NCBI RefSeq assembly: GCF_963678635.1
Contig: NC_087064.1
Span: 46,361,346 to 46,425,345, forward strand
Source: Symsagittifera roscoffensis
Taxonomy: Eukaryota > Xenacoelomorpha > Acoela > Convolutidae
Direction of reading: 5' to 3'
Length of the DNA stretch: 64,000 nt
Both the position numbers and the translations under genes were made by a program. The notes below the pieces were generated by a model that saw only the letters and a program-made list of their open reading frames with translations, made no database searches and was not told the origin of the DNA. This document shows positions 35,701 through 47,700 of this stretch, in pieces; positions within the stretch are counted from its first letter, which is position 1, and each line of letters begins with the position of its first letter.

Positions 35701-38700
35701 CACAACGATTTGTGAGTAAGGAAAAATATATCCTCTAAAAATTTCGAATGTGCACTCATACAAAGGGGCCACCTGCAATAGTAAGCATGACAACCGATCA
35801 ACAAATGGAAACGTCAAAGCGAGTAATTTATTGAAATTCGGCATCAAAATTCTACGAAGAGTAAATCGTCAGATGTCACTGATAATTCCCTACGAGAGCT
35901 CGACTGTCTATCATTCCTTTAAAAAATGAAGATTCAAACCCGCATCTTACTAGCTGCGAAGCGCTTTTCTAAATATGCGTACAAAAACGCACCATGTTGT
36001 CGGATTATTTAGATATCAGTTACAAAAGCAACTGGATGGAGTATTTGATTGAATATTGGAATCAATTAAAACCGTCAGATATTCGCACTGACAACAGAGT
36101 GCAGTTCCAGATAAAAATAGTCAATTGACATTTCAACCAGCAACTTTAGGATACTTACATAACGATGAGCTATTTACCAGAAAAAAAACTGAACATTTAA
36201 CCGCTATAACGGTTCGTGCTGAAGGAAAAATACGTTACTCGATTAACTCCGATTTGATGTTATAGTCAGCACAAAATTGAATCAAAAATTATTATGCAAA
36301 TATCGAGAGCAAAAGTTTAACAGTAAGTTAGGATCAAAATTCCACAAAAACTAAAAACGCTACCTGTAAATATATTTCACTACGAGTTAAGAATCTAAGC
36401 TCGACTCTCTATCATTCGTTAAACTAAGGAAGTTTCAAATCCATAGCTTATTAGCGGCGAAGCGCACTTCCTGGTGCGTTTACAAAATATTTATAATCAC
36501 AAGACTTAGGAATCAGTTATAAAAAGAGCAACGGGATGGAGTATTCGATTCAATATTGCAACCGTTTAAAACCGTCAGATACTCAAACTGACAAGAGAGT
36601 GTAGTTTCATGACAAAATCAATCCATTGACACATTTTTTTACTGCCACAACGATTCGCATTGAAAGAAAAACACGATACTTGAATAATTCGACTATGATC
36701 TTATAGTCAGCACAAAAATGAATCAAGACTTATTATGAAAACATCGTGAGCGAAAATTTAACATTAAGTCAGGATCCAAATTCCACAAACATTAAAACGC
36801 TATCTGTCACTGATATTTCACTACGATGTGAACCTTAGCTCGACTCTCTATCATTCGTTAAAATAAGGAAGATTCAGATGCACAGGTTATAAGCTGCGAA
36901 GCGCACTACATGATGTGTTTACAAAATACACACCATGTCCGAATATTTAGGAATTAGTTACAAAAAAGCAACTGGATGGAGTATTCGTTTGACTACTGGA
37001 ACCGCTGAAAACCATTAGACATTCACACTGACATTAGAGTGTAGTTCCAGACAAAATCATTCCATTGACAGTTTAACAAAAATCTTGCTGACACTTAAAA
37101 TAATAAAGTCAGCTATTTACAAGAAAAAGATAGCGAACATTTTTTAACCGCCAAAGATTCGAGTTGTAAAGAAAACAGGTTAGTTGACTAAATCGACTCG
37201 GATATAACATTCAGCACAAAAATCAATCAAAAACTATTATGCAAACATCGAGAGCGAAAGTTGAACAGAAAGTTAGGATCAAAATTTCACAAACACTGAA
37301 ACGCTGCCTGTCAATGATATTTCACTACGAGCTTAGAATCTAAGCTCGACTCAATATCATTCGTTAATATTAGGAAGTTTCAAATCCACAGCTTATTAGC
37401 AGCGAAGCACAATTCCTATAAAATATTCAAAATAGAAAGATCAGCTAATTACGAAAAAAAAGATAGCGAACATTTTTTAACCGCCAAAGATTCGTGTTGA
37501 AGGAAAACAGGCTAGTAGACTAAATCGACTCGGATATAACAGTCAGCACAAAATTGAACGAAAACTATTACGCAAACATCGAGAGCAAACGTTTAACAGT
37601 ATTTTAGGATCAAAAATCTAAACACTAAAACGCTACCTGTCAATGATATTTCACTACGAGTTAAGAATCTAAGCTCGACTCTCTATCATTCGTTAACACT
37701 AGAAAGTTTCAAATCCACAGCTTATTAGTTGCGAAGCGCACTTCCTGATGTGTTTTAAAAACTATGTACCATGTCCAAAAACTTAAGAATGAGCTACAAA
37801 ATAGCAACTGAATGGAGTATTCGATTGAACAAAAAAACCGTTTAAAACCTTCAGATAATCACACTGACAAAAGAGTGTAGTTCCAGACAAAATCATTCCA
37901 TTGACAATTCAACAAAAACCTTGCTGACACTTGAAATAAAAAGATCAGCTATTTACCAAAAAAAGCGAACACTTTAACCGCCACAAAGATTCATGTTGAA
38001 AGAAAAAGACATTAGTTGATCAAATCGACTGACATTTTGGTAAGCACAAAAATCAATCAAGAATTATTATGCAAACATCTCGAGCGAAAACGTTACAGCA
38101 AGTCAGGCTCGAAAATCCAAACACTAAAACGCTACCTGTCACTGATATTTCACTACAAGTTAAGCACCTAAGCTCGACTCTATCATTCGTTTACATTAGG
38201 AAGAATCAATTCCAGAGCTTATTAGCAGCGAAGCACAATTCCTGATGTGTTTACAAAATATGTTCCATGTCCAAAAAATTAGGAATCAGTAATAAAAAAG
38301 CAACTGGATGGAGTATACGATTGAATATTGGAACCGTTTAAAACCGGCAGGTATTCACACTGTCATTGGAGTGTAGTTCCGGGCAAAATTTTTCAATTGA
38401 TACATTTCTTACTGCCACAACGGTTCGTGTTGAAAAAAAAACGTTGGTTGACTAAACCGACTGGGATATTATAGCCAGCACAAGAATCAATAGAAACTTA
38501 TGGAAACATCGTGAGCGACAAAATTACAGTAAGTCAGGATCGAAATTCCACAAACATTAAAACGCTACCTGTCTGATATTCCACTACGATATGAACCTTG
38601 ACTCGACTCTCTATCATTCGTTAATTTAAGGAAGATTCAAATCCACAACTTATTACCTGCGAAGCTCACTTCCTGATGTGTTTTAAAAAATATGTACCAT

Positions 38701-41700
38701 GTCCGAAAATTTTAGGAAAAAACATTCCATTGACACTTTTTTTTACTGCCACAAAGATTCGTGTTGAAAGAAAAAGACGTTAGTTGAGTAATTCGGCTAT
38801 GACATAATAGTAAGCACAAAAATCAATCAAATTTATTATGCAAACATCGTGAGCGAAAACGTTACAGCAAGTCAGGGTCAAAATTCCACAAACACTAAAA
38901 CCCTACCTGTCAATGATATTTAACCACGAGTTAAGAATCTAACTTCGACTCTCTATCATTCGTTAATGATACGAAGTTTCAAAACCACAGCTTATTAATT
39001 GCGAAGTGCACTTCCTGATATGTTTAAAAAATTTGTACCATGTTGACCGAATACTTAAGAATCAGTTACAAAAAGGCAGCTGGATGGAGTATTCGATTGA
39101 ATATTGAACTGTTTTAAACCGTCAGATATTCACACTGACAATAGAGTGTAGTTCCAGTACAATTTAACAAAAATCTTGCTGACACTTGGAAAAAGATCAG
39201 CTATTTACCAAAAAAAAAGATAGCGAACAATTTTCAACGGCTACAAAGGTTCGTGTTGAAGGAAATCACGATACTGGAGTAATCCAACTAGGATGTTTAA
39301 GTCAGCACAAAAATCAACTTATTATGGAAAAATCTTACGCGAAAATGCTACAGTAAGTAAGTCAGGATCTAAATTCCAAAAACTTAAAAGCTACTTAACA
39401 CTGATATTTCACTATGATCTGAACCTTAGCTGGACTCTCTGTCATTCGCTAATATAAGGAAGATTCAGATGCAGAGGTTATAAGCTGCGAAGCGCACTAC
39501 ATAATGTGTTAACAAAATAAATAGACACCATGTACGAATATTTACGAATCAGTTACAAAAAAGCAAATGGATGGAGTATTCGATTGAATATTGGAACCGT
39601 TTAAAACCATCAGATATTCACACTGACAAAAGATTGTAGTTCCAGAAAAAATCATTGCAATGACAATTCAACAAAAACCTTTCTGACACTTGAAACAAAG
39701 AAGATCAGCTATTTACCAGAAAAAAAAGAAGCGAACACTTTTTAACTGCCACAAAGATTCGTGTTGAAAAAAAGGCGTTAGTTGAGTATTTCATCTATGA
39801 CATTTTAGTAAGCACAAAAACCAATCAAGAATTATTAAGCAAACATCGTGAGCGAAAACATTACAGCAAGTCAGGCTCGAAATTCCACAAACACTAAAAC
39901 GCTACCTGTCGCTGATATTTCACTACAAGTTAAGCACCTAAAGTCGACTCTCTATCATTCGTTTATATTAGGAAGCATCAATTCCACAGCTTACTAGCAG
40001 CGATGCGCAATTCCCGATGTTTTTACAAAATATGTTCCACGTCCAAAATTTAGGAATCACTTTTAAAAACGCAACTGGATGGAGTATTCGATTGAATATT
40101 GGAACCGTTTAAAACCGTCAGATATTCACAGTGTCATTGGAGTGTATTTCCGGACATAATTTTTCAATTGACACATTTTAAATTTTTTACCGCCACAACG
40201 GTTTGTGTTGAACAAAAAAAACGTTGTTCGAGTAAACCGACTGGGATATAATAGTCAGCACAGAAATCAATTGAAATATATTATGGAAACATCGTGAGCG
40301 ACAAATTACAGCAAGTCAGAATCGAAATTCCACAAACATTAAAATTCTACCTGTCTGATTTTTCACTACAATATGAACCCTAGATCGACTCTGTCATTCG
40401 TGAAAATAGTTAATATACGGAAGATTCTGATGCACATGTTTTAAGCTGCGAAGCGCACTACATGTGTTTACAAAAATATACACCATGTCCGAACATTTAG
40501 GAATCAGTTACAAAAAAGCAACTGGATGGAGTATTCGAATGAATATTGGAACCGTTTAAAACCATCATATAATCACACTGAAAATAGAGTGTAGTTCCAA
40601 ACAAAATCATTCCATTGACAAGTTAACAAAAATCTTGCTGACACTTAAAATAAAAAGATCAGCTAATTACGAAAAAAAAGATACCGAACATTTTTTAACT
40701 GCCAAAGATTCGTGTTGAAGGAAAAACAGGCTAGTAGACTAAATCGACTCCGATATTACAGTCAGCACAAAATTGAACGAAAAACTAAAATGCAAACATC
40801 AAGAACAAACGTTTAACAGTATGTTAGGATCAAAAATCCAAACACTAAAACGCTACCTGTCAATGATATTTCACTACGAGTTAAGAATCTAAGCTCGACT
40901 CTCTATCATTCGTTAATACTAGAAAGTTTCAAATCCACAGCTTATTAGCTGCGAAGCGCACTTCCTGATGTGTTTTTAAAAAATTTTACCATGTCCGAAA
41001 ATTTAAGAATCAGTTACAAAAAGGCAACTGGATGGAGTATTCGATTGAATATTGAACTGTTTTATACCGTCAGATATTCACACTGACAATAGAGTGTAGT
41101 TCCAGTACAATTTAACAGAAATCTTGCTGACACTTAGAAAAAGATCAGCTATTTACCAAAAAAAAAAGATAGCGAACAATTTTGAACGGCTACAAAGGTT
41201 CGTGTTGAAGGAAAATCACGATAGTTGAGTAATTCGACTAGGATGTTTAAGTCAGCACAAAAATCAATCAAAACTTATAATGGAAAAATCGTACGCGAAA
41301 ATGTTACAGTAAGTAAGTCAGGAACTAAACTCCAAAAACTTAAATGCTACCTGTCACTGATATTTCACTATGATCTGAACCTTACCTTTCACTATGATCA
41401 GAATCATTCCGTTGACAATTTAACAAAAACCTTGCTGACACTTGAAATAAAAAGATCAGCTATTTACGAAAGAAAGACAGCGAACATTTTTTAACCGCCA
41501 AACATTCGTGTTGAAGGAAAAACAGGTTAGTAGACTAAATTGACTCGGATATTACAGTCAGCACAAAATTGAATCAAAAACTAAAATGCAAACATCGAGA
41601 GGGAAAGTTTAACACTAGGTTAGGATCAAAATTCCACAAACACTGACACGCTACCTGTCAATGATATTTCACTACGAGTTAAGAATCTAAGCACGACTCT

Positions 41701-44700
41701 CTATCATTCGTTAAATTTAGGAAGTTTCAAATGCACAACTTATTAGCTGCGAAGCGCACTTCTTGACGTGTTTTAGAATTATTTACCATGTTGTCCGAAA
41801 AATTAAGAATCAGTTACAAAAAAGCATCTGAATGGAGTAATCGATTGATTATTGGAACCGTTTAAAACCGTCAGATATTTACACTGACAATCGAGTGTAG
41901 TTCCAGGAAAAATCAGTCCATTGAAACTTTTTTTACTGCCACAACTTAATTTAAGAATCAGTTACAAAAAGCACCTGAATGGAGTAATCGATTGAATAAT
42001 GGAACCTTTTAAAACCTTCAGATAATCAAACTGACAAAAGATTGTAGTTCCAGAAAAAATCATTGCAATGCTAATTCAACAAAACCCTTGCTGACACTTG
42101 AAACAAAAAGATCAGCTATTTACCAGAAAAAAAAGAACCGAACACTTTTTAACCGCCACAAAGATTCGTGTTGAAATAAAGGCGTTAGTTGAGTATTTCA
42201 TCTATGACATTTTATTAAGCACAAAAACCAATCAAGAAATATTATGCAAACATCGTGAGCGAAAACATTACAGTAAGTCAGGCTCGAAATTTCACAAACA
42301 CTAAAACGCTACCTGTCGCTGATAATTCACTACAAGTTAAGCACCTAAAGTCGACTCTCTATCATTCGTTTATTAGGAAGCATCAATTCCACAGCTTATA
42401 AGCAGCGAAGCGCGAATCCCGATGTTTTTACAAAATATGTTCCACGTCCAAAATTTAGGAATCATTTTTAAAAACGCAACTGGATGGAGTATTCGATTGA
42501 AAATTGGAACCGTTTAAAACCGTCAGGTATTCACACTGTCATTGGAGTGTAGTTCCGGGCAAAATTTTTCAATTGACACACTTCTTACTGCCACAACGGT
42601 TCGTGTTGAACAAAAAAAAACGCTGTTCGAGTAAACCGACTGGGATATTATAGTCAGCAAGGAAATCAATTGAAATATATTATGGAAACATCGTGAGCGA
42701 CAAAATTACAGCAAGTCAGGATCGAAATCCCACAAACATTAAAATGCTACCTGTCTGATATTTCACTACGATATGAACCTTAGATGGACTCTGTCATTCG
42801 TGAAAACAATTAAAATACAGAAGATTCAGATGCACATGTTATAAGCTGCGAAGCGCACTACATGATGTGTTTACAAAAATATACACCAGGTCCAAATATT
42901 TAGGAATGAGTTACAAAAAAGCAACTGGATGGAGTATTCGAATGAATATTGGAACCGTTTGAAACCATCATATAATCTCACTGACAATAGAGTGTAGTTC
43001 CAGACAAAATCATTCCATTGACAAGTTAACAAAAATCTTGCTGACACTTAAAAAAAAGATCAGCTAATTACGAAAAAAAAATACCGAACATTTTTTAACC
43101 GCCAAAGATTCGTGTTGAAGCAAAAACAGGCTAGTAGACTAAATCGACTCCGATATTACAGTCAGCACAAAATTGAACGAAAAAGTGAAATGCAAACATC
43201 GAGAGCAAACGTTTAACAGTATGTTAGGATCAAAAATCCAAACACTAAAACGCTACCTGTCAATGATATTTCAATACGAGTTAAGAATCAGAATCTAAGC
43301 TCGACTCTCTATCATTCGCTAATACTAGTAAGTTTCAAATCCACAGCTTATTAGTTGCGAAGCGCACTTCCTGATGTGTTTTAAAAACTATGTACCATGT
43401 CCAAAAACTTAAGAATGAGCTACAAAATAGCAACTGAATGGAGTATTCGATTGAACAAAAAAACCGTTTAAAACCTTCAGATAATCACACTGACAAAAGA
43501 GTGTAGTTCCAGACAAAATCATTCCATTGACAATTCAACCAAAAACCTTGCTGACACTTGAAATAAAAAGATCAGCTATTTACCAGAAAAAAAAGCGTAC
43601 AATTCAACCGCCACAACGATTCATGTTGAAAGGAAAAGACGTTAGTTGATCAAATCGACTGAAATTTTAGTAAGCACAAAAATCAATCAAGAATTATTAT
43701 GCAAACATCGTGAGCGAAAACGTCACAGCAAGTCAGGCTCGAAAACCCAAACCCTAAAACGCTACCTGTCACTGATATTTCACTACAAGTTAAGCACCTA
43801 AGCTCGACTCTCGATCATTCGTTTATATTAGGAAGAATCAATTCTAGAGCTTATTAGCAGCGAAGCACAATTCCTGCCGTGTTTACGAAATATGTTCCAT
43901 GTCCAAAAATTTAGGAATCAGTTATAAAAAAGCAACTGGATGGAGTATACGATTGAATATTGGAACCGTTTAAAACCGTCAGATATTCACACTGTCATTG
44001 GAGTGTAGTTCCGGGCAAAATTTTTCAATTGACACATTTTTTACTGCCACAACGGTTCGTGTTGAAGAAAAAAAAATGTTGGTTGACTAACCGACTGGGT
44101 ATTATAGCCAGCACAAGAATCAAAAGAAATTTATGAAACATCGTGAGCGACAAAATTACAGTAGGTCAGGATCGAAATTCCACAAACACTAAAACGCTAC
44201 CTGTCTGATATTCTCCACGATATGAACCTTAACTCGGCTCTCTATCATTCGTTAATTTAAGGAAGATTCAAATCCACAGCTTATTAGCTACGAAGCTCAC
44301 TACCTGATGTGTTTACAAAATATTTATAATCACAACATATAGGAATCAGTTACAAAAAGAGCAACGGGATGGAGTATTCGATTCAATATTGGAACCGTTT
44401 AAAACCGTCAGATACTCAAACTGACAAGAGAGTGTAGTTTCAGACAAAATCAATCCATTGACACATTTTTTTACTGCCACAACGATTCGCATTGAAAGAA
44501 AAACACGATACTTGAGTAATTCGACTATGATCTTATAATAAGTCTTGATTCATTTTTGTGCTGACTATGAAAACATCGTGAGCGAAAATTTAACATTAAT
44601 TCAGGATCCAAATTCCACAAACATTAAAACGCTATCTGTCACTGATATTTCACTATGATATGAACCTTAGCTCGACTCTCTATCATTCGTTAATATAAGG

Positions 44701-47700
44701 AAGATTCAAATTCATAGCCTATAAGCTGCGAAGCGCATAATTATAATTTTACAAATTATATACCATGTCCGAATATTTAGGAAATCAGTTACAAAAAAGC
44801 AACTGGATGGAGTATTCGATTGAATATTGGAACCGTTTAAAACCGTCAGATACTTACACTGACAATAGAGTGTAGTTCCAGGAAAAATCATTTCATTGAA
44901 ACTTTTTTTTTACTGCCACAACGATTCTCATTGAAAGAAGAACACGATAGTTGAGTGATTCGACTATGATCTTATAGTCTCACAAAAATGAATCATAACT
45001 TATTATGGAAACATCTTGAGCAAAAATGTTACATTAAGTCAGGATCCAAATTCCAAAAACATTAAAACGCTATCTGTCACTGATATTTCACTACGATATG
45101 AACCTTAGCTCGACTCTCTATCATTCGTTAATATAAGGAAGATTCAGATGCACATGTTATAAGCTGCGAAGCGCACTACATGATGTGTTTACAAAAATAT
45201 ACACCATGTCCAAATATTTAGGAATGAGTTACAAAAAAGCAACTGGATGGAGTATTCGAATGAATATTGGAACCGTTTGAAAGCATCATATAATCTCACT
45301 GACAATAGAGTGTAGTTCCAGACAAAATCATTCCATTGACAAGTTAACAAAAATCTTGCTGACACTTTTTAAAAAAAGATCAGCTAATTACGAAAAAAAA
45401 ATACCGAACATTTTTCAACCGCCAAAGATTCGTGTTGAAGCAAAAACAGGCTAGTAGACTAAATCGACTCCGATATTACAGTCAGCACAAAATTGAACGA
45501 AAAAGTAAAATGCAAACATCGAGAGCAAACGTTTAACAGTATGTTAGGATCAAAAATCCAAACACTAAAACGCTACCTGTCAATGATATTTCAATACGAG
45601 TTAAGAATCAGAATCTAAGCTCGACTCTCTATCATTCGCTAATACTAGAAAGTTTCAAATTCACAGCTTATTAGCTGCGAAGCGCACGGACCGAAAACTT
45701 AAGAATCAGTTACAAAAAAGCACCTGAATGGAGTAATCGATTGAATATTGGAACCGTTTAAAACCGTCAGATATTTACACTGACAATAGAGTGTAGTTCA
45801 AGGAAAAATCATTCCATTGAAACTTTTTTTTTACTGCCACAACTTAATTTAAGAATCAGTTACAAAAAAGCACCTGAATGGAGTAATCGATTGAACATAA
45901 AAACCGTTTAAAACCTTCAGATAATCACACTGACAAAAGAGTGTAGTTCCAGACAAAATCATTCGATTGACAATTCAACAAAAACCTTGCTGACACTTGA
46001 AATAAAAAGATCAGCTATTTACCAGAAAAAAAAGCGTACAATTCAACCGCCACAACGATTCATGTTGAAAGGAAAAGACGTTAGTTGATCAAATCGACTG
46101 AAATTTTAGTAAGCACAAAAATCAATCAAGAATTATTATGCAAACATCGTGAGCGAAAACGTTACAGCAAGTCAGGCTCGAAAACCCAAACCCTAAAACG
46201 CTACCTGTCACTGATATTTCACTACAAGTTAAGCACCTAAGCTCGACTCTCTATCATTCGTTTATATTAGGAAGAATCAATTCCAGAGCTTATTAGCAGC
46301 GAAGCACAATTCCTGCTGTGTTTACGAAATATGTTCCATGTCCAAAAATTTAGGAATCAGTTATAAAAAAGCAACTGGATGGAGTATACGATTGAATATT
46401 GGAACCGTTTAAAACCGTCAGATATTCACACTGTCATTGGAGTGTAGTTCCGGGCAAAATTTTTCAATTGACACATTTTTTACTGCCACAACGGTTCGTG
46501 TTGAAGAAAAAAAACGTTGGTTGACTAAACCGACTGGGTTATTATAGCCAGCACAAGAATCAAAAGAAATTTATGAAACATCGTGAGCGACAAAATTACA
46601 GTAGGTCAGGATCGAAATTCCACAAACACTAAAACGCTACCTGTCTGATATTCTCTACGATATGAACCTTAACTCGGCTCTCTATCATTCGTTAATTTAA
46701 GGAAGATTCAAATCCACAGCTTATTAGCTACGAGGCTCACTACCTGATGTGTTTACAAAATATTTATAATCACAACATATAGGAATCAGTTACAAAAAGA
46801 GCAACGGGATGGAGTATTCGATTCAATATTGGAACCGTTTAAAACCGTCAGATACTCAAACTGACAAGAGAGTGTAGTTTCAGACAAAATCAATCCATTG
46901 ACACATTTTTTTACTGCCACAACGATTCGCATTGAAAGAAAAACACGATACTTGAGTAATTCGACTATGATCTTATGGTCAGCACAAAAATGAATCAAGA
47001 CTTATTATGAAAACATCGTGAGCGAAAATTTAACATTAAGTCAGGATCCAAATTCCACAAACATTAAAACGCTATCTGTCACTGATATTTCACTATGATA
47101 TGAACCTTAGCTCGACTCTCTATCTTTCGTTAATATAAGGAAGATTCAAATTCATAGCCTATAAGCTGCGAAGCGCACAATTATAATTTTACAAAATATA
47201 TACCATGTCCGAATATTTAGGAAATCAGTTACAAAAAAGCAACTGGACGGAGTATTCGATTGAATATTGGAACCGTTTAAAACCGTCAGATACTTACACT
47301 GACAATAGAGTGTAGTTCCAGGAAAAATCATTTCATTGAAACTTTTTTTTTACTGCCACAACGATTCTCATTGAAAGAAGAACACGATAGTTGAGTGATT
47401 CGACTATGATCTTATAGTCTAACAAAAATGAATCATAACTTATTATGGAAACATCGTGAGCAAAAATGTTACATTAAGTCAGGATCAAAATTCCACATAC
47501 ACTAAAACGCTACCTGTCACTGATATTTCACTACGATATGAACCCTAGCTCAGCTCTCTATCATTCGTTATTATAAGGAAGATTCAAATTCATAGCCTAT
47601 GAGCTGCGAAGCGCACAATTATGTTTTTACAAAATATATACCATGTCCGAATATTTAGGAATCAGATACAAAAAAGCAACTGGATGGAGTATTCGATTGA

